Part shown: piece after piece, positions 7,506 to 14,941 of the stretch
Layout: every line of letters begins with the position of its first letter
Numbering within the stretch: the first letter of the stretch is position 1
IMG/VR virus record: IMGVR_UViG_3300013004_000031
Location: 1 to 64,000 of that record
Length of the DNA: 64,000 nucleotides
DNA from: a virus
Reading direction: 5' to 3' (one strand)
Notes under the pieces: generated by a model
What the model saw: only the letters and a program-made list of their open reading frames with translations
The model's database searches: none
Told to the model about the DNA's origin: nothing
Translations under genes and position numbers: made by a program

Positions 7506-8094
7506 CCATAAAAATCACCACCGTAGGATTTGTGGGATCAACGTTTCCGTTATCATCCACAAAATATGAAATACCGTTTTTCACCGGATATTCTCCCTCC
7601 ATATTCAGCGTTCGATCAATCACGAAACCATTTCTACTGTAAAGCCTGAACAAACCTTCATCCTTGATGTTGCCTTTATCGTCTTGGGTTGCAAAACAGT
7701 CCAATCTTGTGGCTCCCTGTTTGATAGCCTCCTGCACCAGAGCATTACCCGAAGATTCCTGCGAGGAGAACACCGAAACCAATTCATCTTCATCCTTGAT
7801 ACAAAATCCACTGGAATTGTTCTTACCCAAGAAACACTTCATGCGCTGGTAATCTTGAACGGGATAAACACTGAGATTATTCTTGATGTTCTTAAAAAAT
7901 TTGGGATTTACCGTTTTGCGAAATTCATCATTCTTCGTGATATTTGTCAGGGCTTGGAAAAATACCCTACCGCTCACCTGTTGAAAATTATCAGGATTGT
8001 TTGGATCAAGTCTTTGACCCTTTCTTAATTGTTCGGGAGATAATTTGCCAATATCGGTGAATTTTTCCCAAAAAAATTGATAAAACGATTTCAT
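7495..8094 (-). CDS. Putative packaged GNAT-like acetyltransferase
   Basis: 199 residues from a late promoter. The first ten residues, MKSFYQFFWE, align position for position with the T4 internal-protein leader MKTYQEFIAE. The C-terminal half has LVQEAIKQGATRLDCFA, then GLFRLYSRNGFVIDRTLN (the 'LY.r.GF' hallmark of GNAT folds), and ends in a strand VVIFMVKN. I infer an acetyltransferase-like protein packaged in the head and injected, by analogy with T4 Alt. The acetyl-CoA loop (Q/RxxGxG/A) is not obvious, so activity is uncertain. Confidence 0.5.
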   Translation of the reverse strand: MKSFYQFFWEKFTDIGKLSPEQLRKGQRLDPNNPDNFQQVSGRVFFQALTNITKNDEFRKTVNPKFFKNIKNNLSVYPVQDYQRMKCFLGKNNSSGFCIKDEDELVSVFSSQESSGNALVQEAIKQGATRLDCFATQDDKGNIKDEGLFRLYSRNGFVIDRTLNMEGEYPVKNGISYFVDDNGNVDPTNPTVVIFMVKN

Positions 8095-8098
8095 TCAA

Positions 8099-8356
8099 TT
8101 ATTTAACTGATATATCGGCAATTACTGTTGAATGATTCAAACGATTATTAAAATCCGACCATTTAATGGGAGTATCCATCGTCACTCCATCGTCCCATGC
8201 CCAGCCATTGGGATTCACAATACGAATAACCTCTGGCGTTTCCTTGAGCCATTCGTGGGCGGTCTTCTTGGCGAAGATACGCTCCCACCCTTCATCATAA
8301 GCTTTGTTCTGGATACCAGACTTTATAACTTTTCCCGTCACATCATTGATCGCCAT
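8099..8356 (-). CDS. Hypothetical protein, 85 aa
   Basis: Begins MAINDVTGKVIKSGIQNKAYDEGWERI; the middle has the aromatic segment NPNGWAWDDGV. Overlaps the upstream gene by 14 nt. A late promoter for the downstream gene lies at its 3' end. No family recognised. Confidence 0.55.
   Translation of the reverse strand: MAINDVTGKVIKSGIQNKAYDEGWERIFAKKTAHEWLKETPEVIRIVNPNGWAWDDGVTMDTPIKWSDFNNRLNHSTVIADISVK
8100..8106 (-). promoter_or_regulatory. Late promoter -10 box (TTAAATA) for the gene at 8094
   Basis: The minus strand reads TTAAATA-ATTGA-ATG with a 5 nt spacer. It overlaps the 3' end of the upstream gene. Confidence 0.65.
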
Positions 8357-8585
8357 AGATACCCCTTTCTACCATTTTACCATATTCGGAAGAGTCACAA
8401 GGATAACTATTGAAACAATGATCCCATAGCCAAGGTTCTTGTTCTTCTGATGGCTCAATTTCATCAATCAACTTGTCATATAGATCATTCTGCTGCTGTT
8501 GAAGCTGTTCGATAACCGCTCGCGTTCCTTCAATCTTGCTCCGGTGCTGTTCCATACCATCTGTCGTATTTTGTTCTGTATTCAT
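8343..8585 (-). CDS. Hypothetical protein, 80 aa
   Basis: Gln-rich helical N-terminal half (EGTRAVIEQLQQQQNDLYDKL), likely a short coiled coil, then a C-terminal segment with two Cys (HCFNSYPCDSSEYG). The ATG at 8585 overlaps the upstream gene by 56 nt; an in-frame ATG at 8555 would reduce this. No family recognised. Confidence 0.5.
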   Translation of the reverse strand: MNTEQNTTDGMEQHRSKIEGTRAVIEQLQQQQNDLYDKLIDEIEPSEEQEPWLWDHCFNSYPCDSSEYGKMVERGIYGDQ

Positions 8586-9216
8586 TTATTTTATTTTGTA
8601 TTTCTTTTAAATCCGTGTAATAATCCTCAATTTGAGGAATCACATAATTCCTTCGGGTGATCTCATCAATCCCATCAATCAGCATTTCTTTGGCGTTTGG
8701 GTTTTCCAAACGATTCTTCCTAAGCCTGTCATTGATTTCCTTGCGGTTTTGTTCGACTTCTTCCAAATACGCTTTCAATTCATCATCCGTTCTCTTGTAA
8801 GGAATGTCGTGCTTTACCAAAGTAATATCACTCAATTCACCATCAATGAATTTAACATCCCATTCAATCCATCCACAGATAAATCTATGAGCATCAGGAG
8901 TGCCATACTGCATACCCTTATCTTCAGGATGACGATAAGATTCGTAAATACCAACCGTTCCGGTGAAGTCATATGGCTCCCACCATTCTTTTTCAACTAC
9001 GAATTCCATACCAAAGAACGGAATGTTGGGATTTTCAAAATGATGTCCTGTTTGTCTGAGGATTTCCAACTTCTTTTCAGAATTTACCCTGAAATTCAGC
9101 ATCAGATTTTCATCCAAATCCTTGGTTTGGAACACCAAAGTCTTCCGATCAATCTCTGAAGGAAGATCGGGTAGAGTGATGCTCTCGTCTATTGTGAGGT
9201 TGTTAAACATTCCCAT
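8530..9216 (-). CDS. Hypothetical protein, 228 aa
   Basis: An N-terminal beta-rich region followed by a long helical C-terminus (from about 140: DDELKAYLEEVEQNRKEINDRL). The ATG at 9216 (MGMFNNLTIDES) is set by an ACTAGA-class promoter 6 nt upstream. It follows the sliding clamp gene in the transcription order. Function unknown. Confidence 0.6.
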   Translation of the reverse strand: MGMFNNLTIDESITLPDLPSEIDRKTLVFQTKDLDENLMLNFRVNSEKKLEILRQTGHHFENPNIPFFGMEFVVEKEWWEPYDFTGTVGIYESYRHPEDKGMQYGTPDAHRFICGWIEWDVKFIDGELSDITLVKHDIPYKRTDDELKAYLEEVEQNRKEINDRLRKNRLENPNAKEMLIDGIDEITRRNYVIPQIEDYYTDLKEIQNKINEYRTKYDRWYGTAPEQD

Positions 9217-9222
9217 AATTTT

Positions 9223-9241
9223 ATTATATTCTAGTTTTTAA
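9223..9241 (-). promoter_or_regulatory. Promoter of the ACTAGA class for the gene at 9216
   Basis: The minus strand reads TTAAAAACTAGAATATAAT, then AAAATT and ATG. AAAAACTAG also forms the last codons of the clamp gene (K-N-stop). Confidence 0.65.
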
Positions 9242-9938
9242 GCGATGATAAGATGTATTCCATCTCAAAATCCCCACTCTTCGTGATGATGCAACCAACT
9301 CCCAGCTTGGAATTGATCTTGAACACATTTCCGTTCTTGGATACCTTGGAAAGCAATTTGAGATTATCAATCTTCAGAATGAATGATTCCAATTCAAAAT
9401 CCACTTCATCCCCCACGATGCTCAGAGTGTCACTGTTGGGAACCGTCTCATCGCCCAGCTTCCACACCAGAGAATCATTCTCAGTGAAGAGGTAAAGCTT
9501 ATTGGTGTTTGTGATGGATGATTTCTGAAGAACATTGGAAAGGAATTCAAAATCCAAATCAAATTGGAGATTGTATTCAAAATTACGAATCTTTTCCAGA
9601 GACAGCTTCGGTTTGGTGATCACTCCATCTTCGTGGAGATGATACTTGAACTTCAGGGACTTGTCCTTGTATTCCAGATGATTGTTATTCAGCTTGAGCT
9701 TGATATCATCGGAAGAAATCATATCCAAAGCTTTGGAAAGCTTCTTCAAGGATGGTAGATTGAGATTCTGATCCTCATAATCACCTGCAAGGTAAGCATG
9801 GGCATACATGGAATTATCCTCGCTGGAGGCAATCCCATGAATACCATCTTCCCTCAGTTCCAGAACACAGGTGTCATGGATTGTGCCGAGGCTTTGTAGC
9901 AAGAACTGGAACTCTTTCTTTTTCAGGCTTAATTGCAT
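9231..9938 (-). CDS. 45: Sliding clamp, T4 gp45-like
   Basis: 235 residues, close to T4 gp45 (228). It forms a ring around DNA for the polymerase and, in T4-like phages, activates late transcription with gp55. The N-terminus (MQLSLKKKEFQFLLQSLGTIHDTCVL), the repeating strand/helix pattern of two similar halves, and the C-terminal strand (FEMEYILSSLKN) fit the PCNA/gp45 fold. The gene lies two genes downstream of gp32. Overlaps the upstream gene by 65 nt. The fold is inferred from pattern and context, not from a single diagnostic motif. Confidence 0.75.
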   Translation of the reverse strand: MQLSLKKKEFQFLLQSLGTIHDTCVLELREDGIHGIASSEDNSMYAHAYLAGDYEDQNLNLPSLKKLSKALDMISSDDIKLKLNNNHLEYKDKSLKFKYHLHEDGVITKPKLSLEKIRNFEYNLQFDLDFEFLSNVLQKSSITNTNKLYLFTENDSLVWKLGDETVPNSDTLSIVGDEVDFELESFILKIDNLKLLSKVSKNGNVFKINSKLGVGCIITKSGDFEMEYILSSLKN

Positions 9939-10350
9939 ATTGCTTTTCTATCAGACTATTTTGCTTTGTCAACTTTAAAGAAATCTCTTTCAGTAAATTG
10001 ATGATGATATCTGCCTTGGATGGTTCCAAATTCAGTTCCAATTGCCCGTCATCCACTTTTTGGGGCATGGGAGCATATTGGGGAACTTGTGGAATGGGTT
10101 GAGGGGGATAATATGGCAGTGGAATATTGGTTGCCGCAACATCACCATAATGATGTGTTGGAACGGATTGTTGGGGTGGTTGAATGCGCTCTCGCTTCTG
10201 TTGCTCTTGATATTCTGCGATACCTCTCTTGAGAGTGTTGGTATTGGTAGCCAACTGTGCAGGATTATTGATCATCAACGAATCAATGGCAGCACTCTCC
10301 CCAAGTAGAGCAGCCATCGTTTTATATTCTTCTGGTATGTTCGGATTCAT
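9874..10350 (-). CDS. Hypothetical protein with Pro-rich centre, 158 aa
   Basis: The helical N-terminus (MNPNIPEEYKTMAALLGES) is followed by a proline/tyrosine-rich linker (about 60-95; PLPYYPPQPIPQVPQY) and a helical C-terminus. It lies between gp32 and the clamp gene, just after the gp32 terminator. It may be a linker or adaptor protein; no family recognised. Confidence 0.55.
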   Translation of the reverse strand: MNPNIPEEYKTMAALLGESAAIDSLMINNPAQLATNTNTLKRGIAEYQEQQKRERIQPPQQSVPTHHYGDVAATNIPLPYYPPQPIPQVPQYAPMPQKVDDGQLELNLEPSKADIIINLLKEISLKLTKQNSLIEKQYAIKPEKERVPVLATKPRHNP

Positions 10351-10366
10351 ATATTTAAAAAGGAAA

Positions 10367-10393
10367 CCCTCCCCACCGACTTGATGGGGAGGG
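10367..10393 (-). terminator. Rho-independent terminator after gp32
   Basis: A perfect 9-bp stem (CCCTCCCCA with TGGGGAGGG) with a 9 nt loop, followed on the minus strand by TTTCCTTTTTAAAT. It sits 7 nt past the gp32 stop, so it should limit read-through from the highly expressed gp32 gene. Confidence 0.85.
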
Positions 10394-10400
10394 AATCGGG

Positions 10401-11309
10401 TTAATCGTCTAGTCCTGCAAGAAGTTCGTCAATATCGTCGTCCTCCTGCTTCTCAACTTTCTTTGGTTTTGCCGCTGGTTTCTTTTCCTCATGTTTCATG
10501 GGAATTTCATCCTTGTCCTCGTCTTCAACCGCTTCTTTCTTGGCTTGTTTCAGAGTCTTGCGCTCTTCCTTTTCTTCGCCAACGAAGAAGTGTTCGTTAA
10601 GGACTTCCTGAAGCTCATCATAGGTCTTCACGGAATACACAGCTTCCAGATCATGGATTTCCGAACAAATCTTTTCAATCTCTTCCTCATCCAGAACAGT
10701 CTTAGATTTGGTTGTGATAAAGGAAGATTCAAAGGTTGTGTAGTCCCCTTTCTTCTCTGCCACGATCTTGAAATCATGTCCCTTGGTAGGGTCGAAGATG
10801 TCCCAACCAAGTTCATCGGAACGCTCCCCTTCGGTTGCATCATCAATGATCTTCTTGAGTTGTGGTCCCATGCGAAGAATCTTCACCGTGCCATTGTTCT
10901 CTGGCTTTGCGGGATCGTTGATCACATAGACATTCACAAGCCATTGCTCCTTTTGGGAGATGTCCGCACTGTATTCCCTGTTCTCAGCCTTTGGATTTGC
11001 TTCTTTCCAGCTTTTGAAAAGTTTCCAACGAAGCTCCGCAATTGGATCACGATCTCCCATGGTTTGAAGTCCAAGGAAGCTTGTGTATTTACCACTCGCC
11101 TTGCTGGTGAATCCATGCACCCAATGATGAAACAGACTCTTCTCAGGGTCTTCCACGTTGGGAATCAACCTAAGCGTGTAGGTGTGTCCTGCTGGGAAGC
11201 TCATGATATTGGAGAATTGACCCCCCGATGAATCGTTGTTCTTGTTTAATGCCGCTTTGATCGAATCGAACATAGCTGCGCCGAATTTTGTTTTTTGTTT
11301 TGTTGCCAT
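10401..11309 (-). CDS. 32: Single-stranded DNA-binding protein, T4 gp32-like
   Basis: 302 residues (T4 gp32 has 301). It coats ssDNA in replication, recombination and repair. A basic N-terminus (MATKQKTKFGAAMFDSIK) is followed by a core with YTLRLIPN, WLVNVYVINDPAKPENNGTVKILRMG and GHDFKIVAEKKGDYTTFESSF matching gp32, then a Lys/Glu linker and the acidic tail DDDIDELLAGLDD. The zinc-binding Cys/His cluster of T4 gp32 (around residues 64-90) is absent: the region HHWVHGFTSKASGKYTSF has no cysteine. Ends at a strong terminator. Confidence 0.9.
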   Translation of the reverse strand: MATKQKTKFGAAMFDSIKAALNKNNDSSGGQFSNIMSFPAGHTYTLRLIPNVEDPEKSLFHHWVHGFTSKASGKYTSFLGLQTMGDRDPIAELRWKLFKSWKEANPKAENREYSADISQKEQWLVNVYVINDPAKPENNGTVKILRMGPQLKKIIDDATEGERSDELGWDIFDPTKGHDFKIVAEKKGDYTTFESSFITTKSKTVLDEEEIEKICSEIHDLEAVYSVKTYDELQEVLNEHFFVGEEKEERKTLKQAKKEAVEDEDKDEIPMKHEEKKPAAKPKKVEKQEDDDIDELLAGLDD

Positions 11310-11313
11310 TGTT

Positions 11314-11943
11314 TTATTTTATTTGTTCTTTTATTTTTGTTATTGCTTTGTGAGAGAATTCCTTCATTTTCTTGCTCAGATGAAATTTGTTTTTCGTCTT
11401 TTGAAAAGTGATCCAAAAATCTGAGAATATGAAATCCAGAATCCGATTCTCCACCTCGATTTTTGAGACACCCAAAGAATGCAAAGCATACATATTAATG
11501 TGATGGTTCTTTAGATGGTCAATCATGTTTGGTAGTGACTCTTCTGTATATAAGGGATATTGTTCCAAAGTCAACCCTTTTTCTTTACAAAAGTTCTTAA
11601 TAAATTTGAGACTATCAACCAATCTCTTGAGAGAACTTTCAGAATCAGGATCATCCATCTCAATCTTCTTCATATACTGTGAATATGCCTTTTTAGCTTT
11701 GGAAGTCAAGAAGAATTCCAGATCAAAATAATCATCATCCTCGAAAATCCTATAAGGAGCAGAGAAGTAATCATCAATTTTAATATTATTATAACTGTTG
11801 AAGAACCTTTCCAGAGAAGCAAGGTGATCCAATTTGGATTGATCCATATCGGAGAAGTCCTTACGAATCCGAAATGGTTTGTCGCGCATCTTACGAGAAA
11901 TCGCCAGATGGGAGTTATATATTCTTTTTTGGAAATCAGTCAT
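11314..11943 (-). CDS. Possible helicase loader, gp59-like
   Basis: 209 residues, all-helical, basic, close in length to T4 gp59 (217). T4 gene order is 59 then 32 in the direction of transcription, as here. FFLTSKAKKAYSQYMKKIE, then IKNFCKEKGLTLEQYPLY and a segment MIDHLKNHHINMYALHSLG recall the C-terminal half of gp59 (IISFETFILLDSF region), but the similarity is weak by eye. If correct, it loads gp41 onto gp32-coated forks. Confidence 0.4.
   Translation of the reverse strand: MTDFQKRIYNSHLAISRKMRDKPFRIRKDFSDMDQSKLDHLASLERFFNSYNNIKIDDYFSAPYRIFEDDDYFDLEFFLTSKAKKAYSQYMKKIEMDDPDSESSLKRLVDSLKFIKNFCKEKGLTLEQYPLYTEESLPNMIDHLKNHHINMYALHSLGVSKIEVENRILDFIFSDFWITFQKTKNKFHLSKKMKEFSHKAITKIKEQIK
11316..11321 (-). 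promoter_or_regulatory. Possible -10 box (TAAAAT) for gp32
   Basis: The minus strand reads TAAAAT-AAAACA-ATG, the same 6 nt spacing as the ACTAGA-class promoters, but the upstream ACTAGA box is missing. A separate gp32 promoter would fit its expected high expression. Confidence 0.35.
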
Positions 11944-12256
11944 ACCATTTATTGGTTTTAACGTCGAATGATTTCAACTTTCTCCGTATTCTCCAAGTCT
12001 TCATCGATTTGGATTCTTTTTTAGGTTTTGATAAAAATTCTTTCAAATCTTTCTGGAGAACGAACTTATCATAAAATTCATCCCACGTTTTCTTAGAAGC
12101 ATTTTTCCTTGGTATTCTAGCGGTGGCGGAAATCATAACCTTCTCCCCAACACAGCCTTCTTCATGTGGTGTTCTCCAACCAAAACATTTACATGTTGGG
12201 CAATAATAATTGCGATGGGAATGTTGTGAACCGGAATCTCCTAAATTAAGTTTCAT
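11936..12256 (-). CDS. Zinc-binding hypothetical protein, 106 aa
   Basis: Start set at ATG 12256, overlapping the TGA of the upstream gene region (TGATATG). Residues about 15-40 hold YYCPTCKCFGWRTPHEEGC, a C-x2-C-x-C...H-x3-C cluster likely to bind zinc. The C-terminus is very basic (about 60-106). A small nucleic-acid-binding protein is plausible. It overlaps the possible gp59 gene by 8 nt. Confidence 0.6.
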   Translation of the reverse strand: MKLNLGDSGSQHSHRNYYCPTCKCFGWRTPHEEGCVGEKVMISATARIPRKNASKKTWDEFYDKFVLQKDLKEFLSKPKKESKSMKTWRIRRKLKSFDVKTNKWYD

Positions 12257-12257
12257 A

Positions 12258-12488
12258 TCAATCCATAATTGCCACAAATGCTGCATGAATGGTTACAGCC
12301 CCATCGTCATCCCTACCTTGATAAGTCACTGCTCCAATATGTCGTAAAAAAACATCACGGGCTAAAAGTCTATTAATTTGATCCTCATAACTTTTCCCAA
12401 GTTGCCACGAATCAAAATGAGGTAGAGATTCAATGTAATCATACACTTCTCTCACTCCTCCACTAATTAAATCGTATTTTTGTATCAT
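12258..12488 (-). CDS. Hypothetical protein, 76 aa
   Basis: MIQKYDLISGGVREVYDYIESLPHFD followed by a small mixed alpha/beta domain ending AAFVAIMD. The ATG overlaps the stop of the upstream gene (4 nt). No family recognised. Confidence 0.55.
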   Translation of the reverse strand: MIQKYDLISGGVREVYDYIESLPHFDSWQLGKSYEDQINRLLARDVFLRHIGAVTYQGRDDDGAVTIHAAFVAIMD

Positions 12489-12784
12489 CGTCTGTTCTTC
12501 TCTTGATTCTCTCTGATCTTCCTAGCTCTTTCCAATGCCCTCTCAGCAGCCCGTTCGTATTGTTCAGCAGTGGGGAATCCCGCGATCATACCAATACCCA
12601 CATCTTCATATTCTGTTAATTCGCGGATGATTTTTCCATCAGACCTAACCATTCTCAGATGTGGTCGTGGTAAATCGTGTTTTCTCCCATCCATATAACC
12701 GTCACAATACGATTTGATTTGATATTTGATGAAAGAGTTCCATTTGTTTAGACATGGACTTTGGATGCTATAGGTGTATTTCAT
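12485..12784 (-). CDS. Hypothetical protein, 99 aa
   Basis: The C-terminal half is a charged helix (EQYERAAERALERARKIRENQEKNRR), likely a single long alpha helix or coiled coil. Its ATG and the upstream stop overlap by 4 nt, continuing a chain of coupled genes from 13499. No family recognised. Confidence 0.55.
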   Translation of the reverse strand: MKYTYSIQSPCLNKWNSFIKYQIKSYCDGYMDGRKHDLPRPHLRMVRSDGKIIRELTEYEDVGIGMIAGFPTAEQYERAAERALERARKIRENQEKNRR

Positions 12785-13215
12785 TGTTCCAAGAGTTCTG
12801 GATTTTCAAATATATTACCACACACCACCCAATATGTCCAGTCGCATAAATTTACAAAATTATCATGCAGTGGAGATGGCGATCCATGTAAATTATTGAC
12901 ATTGTTATGGACGAAACAACATTCTTTATCATTCCAACCAACCACAATTTTACAAAAAGACCCATTACCCACCCTCTCAAGGATATCCCCATCATAAATC
13001 TCTTTGTTGTTTTTGTCTATCAATCCAGTGAATTGTTGAAGAACGTAATCATCGGAACAATCAACATCTCCACAATGTTTAAAATCTCCACGCAACTTGC
13101 CGTTCAATTGTAAATAGAATTTTTCAGCATATTCTCCATTCATTATCGGAGTCGAAGATGGGTAAAACATCTCTTTATATAGAATATTCCAAATCCTGAA
13201 TTTTATATCTCTCAT
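12781..13215 (-). CDS. YopX-family protein
   Basis: 144 residues. MRDIKFRIWNILYKEMFYP at the N-terminus, LQQFTGLIDKNNKEIYDGDILE in the middle and VVCGNIFENPELLEQ at the C-terminus are the three hallmark segments of the YopX family found in many phages. The fold is a small beta barrel; the biological role of the family is unknown. Overlaps neighbours by 4 nt on each side. Confidence 0.88.
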   Translation of the reverse strand: MRDIKFRIWNILYKEMFYPSSTPIMNGEYAEKFYLQLNGKLRGDFKHCGDVDCSDDYVLQQFTGLIDKNNKEIYDGDILERVGNGSFCKIVVGWNDKECCFVHNNVNNLHGSPSPLHDNFVNLCDWTYWVVCGNIFENPELLEQ

Positions 13216-13499
13216 TTCTTTTTAACTTTTTTCTGCTCGGAACGAACATACTTGGTGACAAATTTACTCTTCGAAATTGTGCTGTCTTGATCCAAAAACA
13301 CCTTAACAAGCTCCTGATCAGAGTCAAGGGACAATATCGTTTTCAGGATCGTTTTCAGCTTCTCCTCTTGGAGAGTTGTCACGAAAACGTTCTGGATGGA
13401 TAATTTCTTACCTTTGATGTTATTTACGAAAGTGCAATAACAGAGAAATAAGTGGTTCTGTTCATTTTCTATTATATTTGAGGAGGGGTCGTATATCAT
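13212..13499 (-). CDS. Hypothetical protein, intact copy of a duplicated gene
   Basis: 95 residues, starting MIYDPSSNIIENEQNHLFLC. Its first 30 residues are about 60% identical to the truncated frame at 14816-14941 (DPSSNIIENEQNHLF versus NPSSAIIESESDHLF; CYCTFVNNIKGK versus CYCSFVNHLKGE). The C-terminus is basic (SEQKKVKKK). This is the surviving full-length copy of a gene pair now separated by a TnpB gene. Function unknown. Confidence 0.65.
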   Translation of the reverse strand: MIYDPSSNIIENEQNHLFLCYCTFVNNIKGKKLSIQNVFVTTLQEEKLKTILKTILSLDSDQELVKVFLDQDSTISKSKFVTKYVRSEQKKVKKK

Positions 13500-13621
13500 A
13501 ATTAAATTGCGTGGGGTTGTTCGATAGATGAATCAAATAGGCGTTTCATATATATACTATAATCTATTTTTCACCGAAGTCAAATTAAATTACGATATTT
13601 CATAAAATATTAAGAAAAAGA

Positions 13622-13628
13622 CTAAATA
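13622..13628 (+). promoter_or_regulatory. Late promoter -10 box (CTAAATA) for the TnpB gene
   Basis: CTAAATA-ATAAC-ATA: at the position where every other late gene here has ATG, 5 nt after the box, the TnpB frame has ATA. Confidence 0.55.
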
Positions 13629-13633
13629 ATAAC

Positions 13634-14851
13634 ATAGAAGAGGAAATTACATACCAAGCTTTCAAATTCAGAATCTATCCGTTAGATTCTCAGAAGGAAT
13701 TACTAGCAAAGCATTTTGGATGCTCTCGATTTATTTATAATTATTTTCTAAAAGAGAAACAAGATCATTATTTGAATAATGGCAAAACTTTAAATTATAA
13801 TTATTGTTGTTCTGGTGTTAAAAAATTAAAAGACTCTGATGAATATTCATGGCTCAAAAAAGTCAATTCACAAACACTACAACAATCTTTAAAAAATCTT
13901 GAGACTGCGTATGGCAATTTTTTCCGTAAGAAATCTAAATTTCCAAAATTTAAAAAGAAATCAAACCAACAATCATTTGGGGTTTGCCAAGGAGTTAAAA
14001 TAAAAAATAATAATAAATTACAAATTTATAAATTTAAAGAAGGAATACCGATTCATCTCCATCGTAAATTGGAAGGAAAAATCAAATCAGCAACAATTTC
14101 CAAAACGCCCACCGATAAATATTTTGCTTCCATCCTTTGTGAAGTCCCCAAGAAATCTAAACCAAAGACTGGTAAGACTTTGGGTATTGACTTGGGTATT
14201 ACAGATTTCATAGTAACAAGCGATGGGGAGAAAGTAAAAAATCCCAAATTCAATCATTCTTTAAAACAAAAGCTTTCAAAAGCTCAAAAACATTTAAGTA
14301 GGAAAACGAAAGGTAGCAATAGATACAAAAGACAAAGAAAAAAAGTAGCGAGAATCCACGAGAAGATAACCAATTCTCGGAAGGATTTCCAACACAAATT
14401 AAGCACTCGTTTGATTAACGAGTATGATATGATTTCTTTAGAATCTCTGGCTGTTAAGAACATGATTAAGAATGTAAATCTTTCTTATAGTATTCAAGAT
14501 AGCTCTTGGAGTTCTTTTATATCAATGTTGGAATATAAAGCCAAGTGGTATGGTAAGGAGATTAGGAAGATTGATAGATGGTATCCTAGTTCCAAGACCT
14601 GCCATAAGTGTGATTATATTATCGATAAGCTACCTTTGTCAGTGAGGCGTTGGATATGTCCCAAGTGTGGTGAGAACCATGACAGGGACATCAACGCCGC
14701 AAAAAACATTCATCGTCAGGGATTGGCGATTACAGATGTGGAGATGGAAGCTCTGGTTGCCAGCAATGGCGACGAAACTACTGTCTGTGAAGCGTCTAAA
14801 AAGAAGTCTTATAGACTAAGACTGAAGCCGCTGGGTCTTGCCCATCGGTAG
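13634..14851 (+). CDS. tnpB: TnpB, IS200/IS605-type RNA-guided nuclease
   Basis: About 405 residues from ATA 13634. No ATG occurs before 13772, but the frame upstream encodes the typical N-terminus (EITYQAFKFRIYPLDSQKELL and FGCSRFIYNYFL), so the gene is longer than an ATG-based call. RuvC residues are intact: D186 (TLGIDLGITD), E270 (ISLESLAVKN) and D352 (HDRDINAAKN). A zinc finger has C323, C326, C342 and C345. No TnpA transposase is nearby. Likely start is ATA (or ATT), or the gene has lost its ATG. Confidence 0.85.
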   Translation: MEEEITYQAFKFRIYPLDSQKELLAKHFGCSRFIYNYFLKEKQDHYLNNGKTLNYNYCCSGVKKLKDSDEYSWLKKVNSQTLQQSLKNLETAYGNFFRKKSKFPKFKKKSNQQSFGVCQGVKIKNNNKLQIYKFKEGIPIHLHRKLEGKIKSATISKTPTDKYFASILCEVPKKSKPKTGKTLGIDLGITDFIVTSDGEKVKNPKFNHSLKQKLSKAQKHLSRKTKGSNRYKRQRKKVARIHEKITNSRKDFQHKLSTRLINEYDMISLESLAVKNMIKNVNLSYSIQDSSWSSFISMLEYKAKWYGKEIRKIDRWYPSSKTCHKCDYIIDKLPLSVRRWICPKCGENHDRDINAAKNIHRQGLAITDVEMEALVASNGDETTVCEASKKKSYRLRLKPLGLAHR

Positions 14852-14855
14852 TTCA
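14770..14855 (+). ncRNA. Putative omega RNA (reRNA) scaffold at the TnpB 3' end
   Basis: TnpB guide RNAs come from the 3' end of the gene and the right end of the element. Here the tail includes GCCGCTGGGTCTTGCCCATC, which can pair GGG with CCC, and ends GGTAGTTCA, a typical right-end sequence. The end at about 14855 is set by where similarity to the neighbouring gene begins. The 5' limit is arbitrary. The guide would start with CCTTTGAGATGG. Confidence 0.4.
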
Positions 14856-14941
14856 CCTTTGAGATGGTTCACGAAGGAACAATAACAAATGAATAAGTGA
14901 TCGCTCTCGCTTTCTATAATTGCAGATGAAGGATTGCTCAT
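14816..14941 (-). pseudogene. Truncated paralogue of the gene at 13212-13499
   Basis: The frame starts ATG 14941 (MSNPSSAIIESESDHLF) and runs 41 codons. Residues 1-30 match the N-terminus of the gene at 13212-13499; after KGE the similarity stops exactly at the TnpB element end, and the frame continues into tnpB antisense sequence to a TAG at 14816. Its ATG overlaps the TGA of the upstream gene (ATGA), so it was once a coupled gene. Cut by the element insertion. Confidence 0.7.
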
